Shown piece by piece: positions 5,352 to 12,897 of a stretch of DNA of 43,623 nt. The notes under the pieces were generated by a model. The model was not told the DNA's origin. It saw only the letters and a list, made by a program, of their open reading frames with translations, and made no database searches. The stretch is from a virus. A program made the position numbers and the translations under genes. The stretch covers positions 1 through 43,623 of IMG/VR virus record IMGVR_UViG_3300044814_000103. The stretch is one strand, 5' to 3'. The first letter of the stretch is position 1. Every line of letters starts with the position of its first letter.

Positions 5352-8008
5352 TCGCGATTGATACCGAAACGGAGCTTATCACACCGCGGGTGAAATGCCC
5401 GCGCTTGGTCTGCGTATCGGCAACCACAGAGGGATCTCCTGTACTTTTTAAGTGGGACGCCCCGGACGCTTTAGCTGTGTTGACGCAGTGGTTGAACCAA
5501 GACATTTTGATTTTTCATAACGGCGCATACGATATGGCGGTTCTTGCCAATGCGTATCCTGAATTGTTGCCTTTGATTTTTGCGGCTTACGATGCCAATC
5601 GGATCACAGATACGATGTTGCGGCAAAAGCTCATCGATATCGCGGAGGGCCGGCAACACCAGAAGTACTCGCTGGCGGCGCTATCCGAGCGCCTACTGGG
5701 TGTGCACCTCGAGAAGGAAGACACGTGGCGTTTGCGGTACGGCGAACTTCGGGACGTGCCGTTGGTCGATTGGCCGCCCGAAGCCCGAGACTATGCCATT
5801 ACGGACGCCACGACGACGCTGAAAATATACGAGGCCCAGGAAGCGAATGCCTCATATCTGGCAGATCAGCACCGCCAGTCCTGCCACGCGTTTTGGCTTC
5901 ATCTCATGTCCGTTTGGGGTTTCAAAACCGACCTCGCCAAGGTCTCCGCACTCGAGGCTAGTATTACAGCCGCACTAGAACAAATTAAAGGAGAATTAGT
6001 ACAGTGCGGTTTGCTGCGTGCCGACGGTACGCGGGATACGGCTGTTGCCAAGGCCAGGATGGCCCAGGCAGGCTCCACGAAGCTGACCCCCAAGGGAGCT
6101 GTGTCCCTGGATGATGAGGCCTGTCGGGCGTCTGGCGACCCGCTGTTAGTGCAGTATGCCGAGTACACGCATCTGACAGGATTGCTGGCCAAGGACATCG
6201 CGGCACTCAAGCAGGGAGAAATACACACAAGGGTAAATTCACTGCTCGAGACGGGCCGGACGTCATGCGGCGGCAGCGCGGAAGACGGCGGGTACAACAT
6301 TCAGAACCCCGCGCGGACCGGCGGTGTCCGTGAGTGCTTCGTGCCCCGATCTGGATATCTGCTCGTGGATGCCGACTTCGACGGCCTCGAACTGCGCACC
6401 ATGGCCCAGGTATGCCTACAGCTACTCGGTGAATCCAAAATGGCCGAGGCCCTTAACGCCGGGCTGGACCCACATTTGATGCTAGCCGCACAGTTGATGG
6501 ACACGACATATGAGGATGCCGCCGCGCGCTACCGGATGGAGGAGCCCGCGGCGAAGAGTAGCCGACAATTCGCCAAGTGTTTTCATCCAGATACGGAAGT
6601 TTTGACAAAGAGGGGGTGGGTAGCAATAAATACACTACAGCCCGACGTGGAAATAGCGACGCCACAACTAGTGGACGACCAAATGCAGATGCGTTGGGAG
6701 GTACCGCTTCGCTTGACAACACGACGCGCAACTGAGCTTGTACACTTAAAAAACGAAGGCATTGATCTTCGCGTGACTGTAGATCATCGTATGTGCGGCT
6801 GGACCGGCAAAGGCGCATTTCAGGAATTCACGCCGGCACGTTTGTGTTTGTCGCGATATTGGCCTAATGCCGGACAGCTTATGGCGGACGAGTACCCTTT
6901 CGATTCTACGCTGCTGAAGCTGGCTGTGGCGACGCAGGCGGACGGTTCCTACTCGGGGCGTTGCATACGTTTTGGATTTACCAAACCACGAAAAATTGCC
7001 CGCTTTCGCAGTCTATTTAGCGCGTATGCAGACATCCGAGAATCAAAAAATACGCAAGGCGTGACGCTTTTCGTGGTCGGGCGCGAGACTTCAGCAAAGG
7101 TGCGGGCACTACTGACCCCTAAAAAACAACTCTCGTGGGAGTGGCTAGAATTACCACCGCGCGCGATGCGTTTGGTGGTGGATGAGGCGCGGTGGTGGGA
7201 CGGGTCCTGTACAAGCGGGCAAACGCAGTATCAATACACATCCGTAGACCGACAAAACACAGACGTATTGCAGGCCATGGCCACACTGACGGGCCATAAA
7301 ACAAGACTTATAACAGAGGCGCGCACAAATCTGGCCCACCAAAATCCGTGGGTATTGTCGGTTAAAAACAGAGATCGGTCGCGCGGCGGCAACCTAGAAA
7401 TACACAAACTGCCATACGAGGGGGATGTGTTTTGCGTTACAACCCAAACGGATCTCGTTCTGGTTCGAGATGGTGGCATACCCGTAATCACACACCAGTG
7501 TGGGAATTTCGGGTTCGCGGGCGGCATGGGCGTTTCGACGTTCGTGCAATTCGCCGCCAACAATGGCGTTGCCTTGGATGAGGCAAAAGCGCGAGCAATC
7601 AAAGATGCCTGGATTCAGACATGGCCTGAATTCCTTCGGTACTTCCAGCGCATTGCCGCCATGACCCAAGCGGGTTTGTGTCAAATCGAGCAGTTGTACT
7701 CCCGCCGATGGCGGGGCGGATGTTCATATTCGCAAGCAGGAAACACAATGTTTCAAGGTTTGGGCGCAGATGCCGCGAAAGCCGCGGGTTGGGCCATAGC
7801 AAAAGCGTGCTATTTGCCTGGCAGCGTGTTATACGGATCACGTGTGGTAAATTTCGTACACGATGAATTTTTGGTCGAAGTGCCAAAAGACATCGCCGCG
7901 GAGTGCGCCGCTGAGATCGGGCGATTGATGGTAGAAGCCGCAAACGTTTGGATGCCGGATGTTCCGGCGAAGACAACCCCGAAGATCACAGATTGTTGGC
8001 AAAAATGA
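5342..8008 (+). CDS. Family A DNA polymerase with 3'-5' exonuclease, interrupted by an intein
   Basis: 888-residue precursor; 581 residues after removal of the 307-residue intein (413-719). Exonuclease motifs: D7-x-E9, D64 in NGAYD, and Y151-x3-D155. Polymerase motif A is D343-x-D-F-D-G-L-E350-L-R; motif B (O-helix) is R408, K412 then, across the intein, NFGFAGGMG; motif C is H840-D841-E842. Where E. coli Pol I has the O-helix Tyr766 this protein has Gly, a change I recall from other phage polymerases. The start is GTG 5342, overlapping the upstream gene by ten bases; it is chosen because the DxE exonuclease motif begins five residues later. The protein replicates the phage genome. It cannot be active until the intein is spliced out, since the insertion separates the O-helix Lys from its Phe. 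Confidence 0.93.
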   Translation: MPVIAIDTETELITPRVKCPRLVCVSATTEGSPVLFKWDAPDALAVLTQWLNQDILIFHNGAYDMAVLANAYPELLPLIFAAYDANRITDTMLRQKLIDIAEGRQHQKYSLAALSERLLGVHLEKEDTWRLRYGELRDVPLVDWPPEARDYAITDATTTLKIYEAQEANASYLADQHRQSCHAFWLHLMSVWGFKTDLAKVSALEASITAALEQIKGELVQCGLLRADGTRDTAVAKARMAQAGSTKLTPKGAVSLDDEACRASGDPLLVQYAEYTHLTGLLAKDIAALKQGEIHTRVNSLLETGRTSCGGSAEDGGYNIQNPARTGGVRECFVPRSGYLLVDADFDGLELRTMAQVCLQLLGESKMAEALNAGLDPHLMLAAQLMDTTYEDAAARYRMEEPAAKSSRQFAKCFHPDTEVLTKRGWVAINTLQPDVEIATPQLVDDQMQMRWEVPLRLTTRRATELVHLKNEGIDLRVTVDHRMCGWTGKGAFQEFTPARLCLSRYWPNAGQLMADEYPFDSTLLKLAVATQADGSYSGRCIRFGFTKPRKIARFRSLFSAYADIRESKNTQGVTLFVVGRETSAKVRALLTPKKQLSWEWLELPPRAMRLVVDEARWWDGSCTSGQTQYQYTSVDRQNTDVLQAMATLTGHKTRLITEARTNLAHQNPWVLSVKNRDRSRGGNLEIHKLPYEGDVFCVTTQTDLVLVRDGGIPVITHQCGNFGFAGGMGVSTFVQFAANNGVALDEAKARAIKDAWIQTWPEFLRYFQRIAAMTQAGLCQIEQLYSRRWRGGCSYSQAGNTMFQGLGADAAKAAGWAIAKACYLPGSVLYGSRVVNFVHDEFLVEVPKDIAAECAAEIGRLMVEAANVWMPDVPAKTTPKITDCWQK
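6578..7498 (+). mobile_element. Intein with LAGLIDADG homing endonuclease inside the polymerase
   Basis: Residues 413-719 of the polymerase frame. Block A is CFHPDTEVLT with the nucleophile C413; block B has the T-x2-H pattern in VTVDHRM; block F is GDVFCVTTQTDLVLVRDGG; the end is ITHQ followed by extein C720. The last intein residue is Gln (719), not the usual Asn. Two degenerate dodecapeptide motifs, ending AVATQADGS (D534) and VDEARWWDGS (D620), mark a LAGLIDADG endonuclease. The insertion point is between K412 and C720 of the O-helix, one of the most conserved sites in family A polymerases. The stretch looks more A+T rich than the flanking polymerase, consistent with separate origin. Confidence 0.92.
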
Positions 8009-8448
8009 GTAAGCAAGACTATGGAACCCCACGAGCATTGATTGATGCGGTGGAGCAGCGGTGGGGTAAATTGACGATTGATTTGGCCGCCTCGGTTGAG
8101 AACGCCAAAGCCCCGAAGTTCCTCAGCGCAGCAGACGATTACCTCAAGCAGCCGTCTGTGGTATGTTCTGGACTATGTTGGCTCAACCCGCCATTCGCGG
8201 ACTTGGCCCCTTGGATGGCGAAGTGTCGTGATGATGCCGCTGACGGGGCGCGTATCGTTATGTTGGTACCCGCATCTGTGGGATCCGAATGGTTTGCCCA
8301 GCATGTTTGGGGGCGAGCCAAGGTGGTGGCTTTGCGCCCCCGTCTTACTTTCGAAGGCTGCCATGATCCATATCCTAAGGATTGCATGCTCTTGCTTTGG
8401 GGTAGGTTCGACGAACCCTCATTTTCTACCTGGAGGTGGCGACCATGA
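8005..8448 (+). CDS. DNA N6-adenine methyltransferase, phage Dam type
   Basis: 147 residues. It begins with YGTPRALIDAVEQ, continues with a D-L-A-A-S segment and a catalytic NPPF motif at 61-64, the layout of the compact phage N6-adenine methylase family (PF05869-like). These enzymes transfer a methyl group from S-adenosylmethionine to adenine and are commonly used to hide phage DNA from host restriction; no partner endonuclease is nearby, so I infer an anti-restriction role. ATG 8005 overlaps the polymerase stop as ATGA; an upstream in-frame start at 7948 lies within the polymerase and is unlikely. Its recognition sequence cannot be read from the gene. Confidence 0.82.
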   Translation: MSKQDYGTPRALIDAVEQRWGKLTIDLAASVENAKAPKFLSAADDYLKQPSVVCSGLCWLNPPFADLAPWMAKCRDDAADGARIVMLVPASVGSEWFAQHVWGRAKVVALRPRLTFEGCHDPYPKDCMLLLWGRFDEPSFSTWRWRP

Positions 8449-8831
8449 AACGAGTAATCGTAGAATCACCATTTGGCAAAACCCCCGCGGGCGCGACCGC
8501 GGAAGCCGCCGAGCTGGAGCGTAATGTCATATACGCCCGTCGATGCATGGCTGATTCCCTGCGGCGGGGGGAGGCGCCTTTCTTGTCCCATCTGCTATAT
8601 CCCCAAGTCCTGAATGATAAGGACCCAGAGCAACGCATCCAGGGGATTAAAGCAGGCTTTACGTGGGGGCTTGCGGCGGATATGGTAGCGGTGTATAGTG
8701 ACTATCTTATGACCCCGGGCATGGAAAAAGGCATTTCACGAGCCACCCTGGCCGGCCAGCCTATCGAGTATCGGCGCATAGGACGAAATCCTTATACGAT
8801 CCCCGCCACACTCGGACGCGGGCCGCTATGA
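8445..8831 (+). CDS. DUF7768/DUF4406-like nucleoside-binding protein
   Basis: 128 residues from ATG 8445 (ATGA overlap with the methylase). The pattern VESPFGK, then LERNVIYARRCMADSLRRGEAPF, SHLLYPQVL and a late GMEKGISRA matches a family of phage and bacterial proteins with a nucleoside-deoxyribosyltransferase-like Rossmann fold (DUF4406/DUF7768). Members sit in replication or nucleotide-metabolism clusters, but their reaction is not established. Together with the MazZ-like gene at 4435 it may belong to nucleotide handling (inference). It ends in an ATGA overlap with a microgene. Confidence 0.65.
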   Translation: MKRVIVESPFGKTPAGATAEAAELERNVIYARRCMADSLRRGEAPFLSHLLYPQVLNDKDPEQRIQGIKAGFTWGLAADMVAVYSDYLMTPGMEKGISRATLAGQPIEYRRIGRNPYTIPATLGRGPL

Positions 8832-8914
8832 TCGTTTTTACCACCATCATGTGGATATTCGCCGGCTACGGATTCTTGTGTCTGCTCGGTGATGTTCTGG
8901 AGTGGCGTCGATGA
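8828..8914 (+). CDS. 28-residue membrane microprotein
   Basis: ATG 8828 overlaps the upstream TGA as ATGA, and its own TGA (8912-8914) overlaps the ATG of the resolvase gene in the same way. The peptide has a hydrophobic span of about 20 residues starting MIVFTTIMWIF and a charged end (EWRR), so a single membrane pass with a cytoplasmic basic tail is likely. The exact chaining on both sides argues that it is translated. No homologue is recognised. Confidence 0.5.
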   Translation: MIVFTTIMWIFAGYGFLCLLGDVLEWRR

Positions 8915-9345
8915 TCTCTGTGGATCCCGGGGCACATCCAGGCTATGCGGTATTCGATCGTAAGGTGTTGATACACGCAGGCACGGAGTGGGTCGAAGCC
9001 TGGCGTCCGCATTGCGATGAGTTGGTAATTGAACACCCGGTCATTTATCCGCGCTCCAAGGCCAGCCCGAATAACATCGTAACATTGGCGATCACCGCCG
9101 GACGCATGGCCCAACGCGTGAATGCCCGTGAGGAGACGTGGTACACACCACGCGCTTGGAAGGGGCAAGTACGAAAGACCAAGAGGATAGAAGACTACAT
9201 CATTTATCGTAGGGTGATTCACAATTTGTCAGATTCGGAGAATCTGACCTTGGCGTGGGTCTTGGGGATCGTACTAAAAGCACACGAACATGATGTAGTT
9301 GATGCAGTTGGCTTGGGTTTACACCACCTCGCGAGGTTTCGATGA
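8911..9345 (+). CDS. RuvC-like Holliday junction resolvase
   Basis: 144 residues with an RNase H-like fold signature: VDPGAHPGYAVF at the start (D5), VIEHP with E41, and HDVVDAVGLG with H127, D128 and D131. These acidic residues are the metal ligands of RuvC-type resolvases, which cut four-way junctions formed in recombination and replication and help clear branches before packaging. ATG 8911 is used rather than GTG 8902 because it makes the ATGA junction and keeps the first strand at the N terminus. It complements the Cas4-like nuclease and SNF2 helicase of this arm. Confidence 0.8.
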   Translation: MISVDPGAHPGYAVFDRKVLIHAGTEWVEAWRPHCDELVIEHPVIYPRSKASPNNIVTLAITAGRMAQRVNAREETWYTPRAWKGQVRKTKRIEDYIIYRRVIHNLSDSENLTLAWVLGIVLKAHEHDVVDAVGLGLHHLARFR

Positions 9346-9533
9346 AGGATACTCCTATGGGTATGCCGAGGGTAGAATGGTCAGAGGATGATGCCTATGA
9401 GGGGGACGAGCCGACCCACCCGAGCACACCACCATCGCATACATGCTATTATTGTGGCAAGATAACGCGCGTGTCACGCCACGGGGTAGCTATTTGCAAC
9501 GAATGCGACGTCGCCGCGAAGCGAAAAAAATGA
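9342..9533 (+). CDS. Small zinc-ribbon protein
   Basis: 63 residues with C35-x2-C38 and C52-x2-C55, a four-Cys zinc knuckle pair 13 residues apart, behind an acidic N terminus and followed by a basic tail (AAKRKK). Such ribbons usually bind nucleic acid or protein partners. Overlaps both neighbours by ATGA. One of several small zinc modules in the genome (also 9938, 14491, 40324, 41234). Function unknown. Confidence 0.65.
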   Translation: MKDTPMGMPRVEWSEDDAYEGDEPTHPSTPPSHTCYYCGKITRVSRHGVAICNECDVAAKRKK

Positions 9534-9727
9534 CCAGCAACTTTCGCACGACCTGGCCTATCGTATGGGATCGGTTTGAGGCCGTGGGGGCTGAATACCG
9601 ATGGATATACCGGTTTGGGTGGCTGGTCCAGGAAGCGTGTTTCGCACGTGAAATCCGTATGGCCGAGCGGGCATACACCCGGACCTGTCACGAAATTACT
9701 GTCAGCTTGTTTTTAGGAGCACGATGA
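9530..9727 (+). CDS. Hypothetical protein, 65 residues
   Basis: Starts at ATG 9530 inside a longer open frame; this start makes an ATGA overlap with the zinc-ribbon gene and fits the local pattern. The protein is rich in Trp, Arg and Tyr, with no signal peptide and no motif I recognise. Its stop overlaps the next microgene start (9724). Confidence 0.5.
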   Translation: MTSNFRTTWPIVWDRFEAVGAEYRWIYRFGWLVQEACFAREIRMAERAYTRTCHEITVSLFLGAR

Positions 9728-9804
9728 ACTGGAATCTATTGCACGACGCCTGCGGGTTGTTGGTCATTTGTGGATCTTTTATGCTCGCGTATTATCACCA
9801 ATGA
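9724..9804 (+). CDS. 26-residue microprotein, probably membrane-associated
   Basis: ATG 9724 forms ATGA with the previous stop, and TGA 9802-9804 forms ATGA with the next start. The peptide has a short hydrophobic core (LLVICGSFMLAYY), enough for one membrane pass. The evidence is the double coupling only; no homology is claimed. Confidence 0.4.
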   Translation: MNWNLLHDACGLLVICGSFMLAYYHQ

Positions 9805-9941
9805 GCTCCGATCGAGGCCGTGCGGCTATATTGTCCTGGCTCAAGTTCGTGCACGCTTTCCAAGGCACGTCGATCGAACACTCGGTACGCCTGCAAGGCA
9901 TTCGTATTTGGCTGTCTTGTGGAATCGCGGACGCCATATGA
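9801..9941 (+). CDS. 46-residue hypothetical protein
   Basis: A frame from ATG 9801 to TGA 9939-9941, coupled by ATGA on both sides. It is mildly basic with two short hydrophobic stretches. If it is not real, the 9938 gene would have to start at an upstream codon inside this region, so the two calls support each other. No family recognised. Confidence 0.4.
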   Translation: MSSDRGRAAILSWLKFVHAFQGTSIEHSVRLQGIRIWLSCGIADAI

Positions 9942-10669
9942 CCGTCGCCGGCACTGCTTTCCGTTCGTGTTTTCCTTGCGCCAATTGCGGAGATGCAGGA
10001 CCGCAGATTTGGCTTGCTGTTCCTTCGAACCTTTGCTACAACTGTCGCATGCTCCCTACCACACTGACCGTACATGAAGCGGATTTTGAATCTGAAATTG
10101 AATCGCACACGATGGCCATTGAGGAGTACATCGGACCCGAGGCGCAGACATATGCCATAACGACGCAAGAGGACTTCACGGAAGCGTCCAGCATTGTCAA
10201 CGAGATCAAGCGTCATCTTGCGGACCTAGACAAAGTCGAGAAGACCGCCACCCGGCCGCTGCTATCCTCGTTAGATACAATCCGCGGTTGGTTCAAACCC
10301 GCTAAGTCCCGAGCCACGGAAGCGTCTGTCTTGTGGAAAGGCAAGATCACCGCATATTTGGCCGCCCAAGCCGCGGAGCAGCTTGAGGTCCAACGACAGC
10401 TTCAGGCCGCAGCTAAGGCCGGTAATAAGGCCGAAATGCGTCAGCAGCTCGCTAAGCTTGAGCAAGCGCCCGCGGCCGCGGGCGTGCAAGTGCGCCAGGT
10501 CTGGGAATTCACCATCATCAACGAAGATCTGGTTCCGCAGCAGTACTGGGCCATTGACCCGGATTTGGTCCAAGCGGAAATGCGCAAACAAGTAGCGGCC
10601 GGGGCCGAGCCCGTCGTCCCAGGCGTGAAGTTTACACAGCGGTCAATCGTCGCCGCGACGGGGCGCTAA
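9938..10669 (+). CDS. Coiled-coil phage protein with N-terminal zinc ribbon
   Basis: 243 residues from ATG 9938 (ATGA junction). The first 40 residues hold C14-x2-C17 and C33-x2-C36, a probable zinc ribbon. From about residue 38 the protein follows a widespread phage family found near recombination genes: a long helical region (about 65-170) followed by a C-terminal beta part with QVRQVWEF, then ALPQQY-like and a conserved PGVKF element near the end. The function of that family is not established. A second ATG at 10050 would remove the ribbon and start at MLPTTLTV, but lacks a clear ribosome site. Either start keeps the main domain. Confidence 0.6.
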   Translation: MTVAGTAFRSCFPCANCGDAGPQIWLAVPSNLCYNCRMLPTTLTVHEADFESEIESHTMAIEEYIGPEAQTYAITTQEDFTEASSIVNEIKRHLADLDKVEKTATRPLLSSLDTIRGWFKPAKSRATEASVLWKGKITAYLAAQAAEQLEVQRQLQAAAKAGNKAEMRQQLAKLEQAPAAAGVQVRQVWEFTIINEDLVPQQYWAIDPDLVQAEMRKQVAAGAEPVVPGVKFTQRSIVAATGR

Positions 10670-11298
10670 TGAAACGACCCAGATGTGGTAAGTTGCTGCG
10701 TCGATTGCAGGTCGCGTGTAATAGACCATCCAACCATCGGGGATGGTGTTGCGTTATAGATGCTACAGCTAAGAGTAAACACGCTAAGGCGTGGCGGGCT
10801 TCCAACCCGCACTATGCGGCGGAGTGGTATATCGCCAATGCAGACAGCGTGAAGGCCACGGGCGCGGCTTGGGTCAGAGCTAATCCAGATCGCAAGCGCA
10901 CCAATGGTGCTGCGTGGGCCGCACGAAATCCAAATCGCAAGCGCGCTATAGATGTTGCGTCTAGACAACGTCGACGAATCCCGCGCCTGGCAAGCGGTCG
11001 TCGACGGGAGCAGGTACGAAGGGCCTTGAAAAAAGGGGCGACCGCGGTTTCTTTTACCTCTTCTGAATACGCGGCTCGCATGGCGTCCTTTGACAACGCT
11101 TGTTACTATTGTGCATTATTGGGTATTTGGGGTCCTCATGAGTGTGACGATCATGTATTTCCCCTCAGCCCCCGCCGGGGCCACAAAGCTGGTCCTCATA
11201 CGCTCCGTAACTTGGTGCCAAGTTGTAACAAACACAACCACAAGAAATCTAATAAATCACCAACCGATTTTATCAACCAAATTTTAGGGGCGCCATGA
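10669..11298 (+). CDS. HNH endonuclease with repeat-rich basic N terminus
   Basis: 209 residues. The C-terminal 65 residues form an HNH nuclease: C145-x2-C148, then DDH at 160-162, a Leu-Val-Pro-Ser-Cys segment and CxxHNxxK, giving the zinc site and the catalytic His. The N-terminal part (about 38-105) has repeated units with a Trp, then NP and a basic patch (RANPDRKR, ARNPNRKR), as in DNA-binding linkers of homing endonucleases. Homing-type HNH genes insert in phage genomes without host benefit; nothing here shows a specialised phage role. It shares a base with the upstream TAA (TAATG). Confidence 0.8.
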   Translation: MKRPRCGKLLRRLQVACNRPSNHRGWCCVIDATAKSKHAKAWRASNPHYAAEWYIANADSVKATGAAWVRANPDRKRTNGAAWAARNPNRKRAIDVASRQRRRIPRLASGRRREQVRRALKKGATAVSFTSSEYAARMASFDNACYYCALLGIWGPHECDDHVFPLSPRRGHKAGPHTLRNLVPSCNKHNHKKSNKSPTDFINQILGAP

Positions 11299-11852
11299 TC
11301 GAACACTTTTATAAGGACATACAAGGCCATTTTGATTTTGAGGGCCCGTACGCAGATGCCGTGAGTCGCGCTAAAGACGGGGGCGTGTTGGTTGAAGTGG
11401 GCACATGGCGTGGGTGTTCGCTGGCGTTCTTGGCCGTTCAGGCCCACAATTCTGGTAAGCAATTGCAGGTTATTGGAGTGGATATGTTTGAGGATTCGGC
11501 TGATACACACATGGCCAACAATCCGGAGAATGGGCAATTTCCCACACTGGCGGAAGTTAGCGCGCATTTCATACAGCTCCCTCAGGTTCGGCTTATTAAA
11601 GCCCTGTCCTGGGTGGCCGCGGGGCAGTTCGCACGAGAATCCGTGGATTTCATCTGGCTGGATGCGTGCCACGATTACGCTTCCGTCAAGCGCGACATAG
11701 ATGCATGGTGGCCAGTGCTTAAGCCGGGAGGTGTCTTCGGGGGGCACGACTACGATTTGTGGAACTATCCTGGAGTCGTAGCTGCTGTGCACGAGAAGTT
11801 TGGCCCATGTCGCCGAATACATCGATCGTGGATTGTGGAGAAACCGTGCTAG
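11295..11852 (+). CDS. Class I SAM-dependent methyltransferase
   Basis: 185 residues with motif I VEVGTWRGCSLAFLA, an acidic second strand ending VIGVDMFED, and a motif IV-like IWLDACHDYASV followed by WWPVLKPGGVFGGHDY. This is the Methyltransf_24-type fold, which often modifies sugars, small molecules or proteins. The substrate cannot be told from sequence. It lies two genes before a glycosyltransferase, so a shared sugar or glycan substrate is possible (inference). Start overlaps the HNH stop as ATGA. Confidence 0.78.
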   Translation: MIEHFYKDIQGHFDFEGPYADAVSRAKDGGVLVEVGTWRGCSLAFLAVQAHNSGKQLQVIGVDMFEDSADTHMANNPENGQFPTLAEVSAHFIQLPQVRLIKALSWVAAGQFARESVDFIWLDACHDYASVKRDIDAWWPVLKPGGVFGGHDYDLWNYPGVVAAVHEKFGPCRRIHRSWIVEKPC

Positions 11853-12211
11853 ATCTACACCGAGGCATACTCGAGGAGTTCGCGCAGTTCGCCCCCCGGC
11901 TTGTATACTCAGCAGGCTTTTGTGTCCGCTCACCGGCCAAGCAGCAAGAACAAACGGCGGCATGGAAGGCTGCGCACCCCGCCGCAGTACGTGCCCACCG
12001 TACGGCGTACAACCGTGCCCACGGGGTGGGGCCGAAACTGCGCGGCGCAGCAGACCCCAGGTCCAGGCCGTTTGTGGATCAGCATGGTACGCAGTACGGC
12101 AGCTTGACCGAGGCTGTGCGTGCTACCGGCATCGCCAAAGGTACGATTAGCAAGGTATTGCGTGGCGTAGCCAAATCGGCCCGTGGGTTGGTATTCCGAT
12201 ATGCAGCCTGA
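11846..12211 (+). CDS. Stand-alone NUMOD-type HTH protein, likely homing-endonuclease remnant
   Basis: 121 residues from GTG 11846, with GGAG five bases upstream and a 7-base overlap with the methyltransferase gene. The C-terminal 45 residues (VDQHGTQYGSLTEAVRAT, then GIAKGTISKVLRG and FRY near the end) match the NUMOD1/IENR-like helix-turn-helix that targets homing endonucleases to DNA. No GIY-YIG or HNH catalytic domain precedes it; the middle has a basic helix with an AAHPAAVRAHR pattern like linkers of HNH proteins. It may be a decayed homing enzyme, or a small DNA-binding regulator made from its targeting domain. Confidence 0.65.
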   Translation: MLDLHRGILEEFAQFAPRLVYSAGFCVRSPAKQQEQTAAWKAAHPAAVRAHRTAYNRAHGVGPKLRGAADPRSRPFVDQHGTQYGSLTEAVRATGIAKGTISKVLRGVAKSARGLVFRYAA

Positions 12212-12836
12212 GGTCGTAGTATTGTCCACCGGCTTCAAAACCCCCGCGGCCATAGCCGAGCGATGTAAAGCATCTGTTCGCCGTCAAAGCATTGATGCCC
12301 TCCATATCTACATAGATGCCGCAAAATACGGAGGCACAGCCGCGGAGAATCGTTTCGACATCATCAACAAACTGGACCCCGCAACCATAGTTGCAGAAGT
12401 AGACTGTGACGATTACCTGGCTTGTTATGATGCCATCGCCAAGGTGGTCTACGCACACACCATGGGGGCGTGGCTAACCTACGGTCAGTTCGTCTATGAT
12501 GACTACTCCCCCGGTTGGGCGCGGCCGTGGCCCAAAGGCGCGAACCCGCGTGACGTGTCGTGGTTTGCAACCCATCTGAAGACGTACCGCGCCGGCTTAT
12601 TTCAGCAGATCAAGGAGTCGGATCTTCGCAAGCCGGATGGCTCTTGGTGCGAGCATGCCATCGACAATCTACTGATGATGCCGATGCTTGAGATGGCAGG
12701 CCCCGATCGTAGCCATTATGTCTCGGACGTGTTGTATGTATACTCAGGCCGCGGGACGGATGTGGCTTCTATGGCTGAGGCGGTGCGTATACGCGCCAAG
12801 CCCCCGTATCCGCGCCTTGAGCAACGCCCCTGGTAG
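12201..12836 (+). CDS. Glycosyltransferase family 2-like protein
   Basis: 211 residues. It opens with a beta strand (VVVLSTGF), has an alternating strand-helix N-terminal half, and a VDCDDYL motif at about 67-73 that fits the DxD nucleotide-sugar site of GT-A fold transferases. A later ID-N-L-L-MMPMLEMAG segment fits the acceptor side. Donor and acceptor are unknown. Next to a methyltransferase it might build a glycan on phage DNA, a virion protein or the host surface (inference). Start at ATG 12201 overlaps the preceding stop by 11 bases; a GTG at 12183 is possible. It ends the main + strand operon. Confidence 0.65.
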   Translation: MQPEVVVLSTGFKTPAAIAERCKASVRRQSIDALHIYIDAAKYGGTAAENRFDIINKLDPATIVAEVDCDDYLACYDAIAKVVYAHTMGAWLTYGQFVYDDYSPGWARPWPKGANPRDVSWFATHLKTYRAGLFQQIKESDLRKPDGSWCEHAIDNLLMMPMLEMAGPDRSHYVSDVLYVYSGRGTDVASMAEAVRIRAKPPYPRLEQRPW

Positions 12837-12854
12837 GGGGGACTAAAGCCCATC

Positions 12855-12883
12855 TTGCGCGATCTGCCCGCGGGGGTTATATT
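12855..12883 (+). promoter_or_regulatory. Sigma70-type promoter for the last + strand gene
   Basis: TTGCGC (12855-12860) and TATATT (12878-12883) are 17 bases apart. The expected start (near 12890) is just ahead of ATG 12898, with AGGTG at 12890-12894 in between. With the terminator at about 13308-13343 this makes an independent single-gene unit. The 61 bases from 12837 to 12897 contain nothing else. Confidence 0.5.
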
Positions 12884-12897
12884 TGCGGCAGGTGAAC

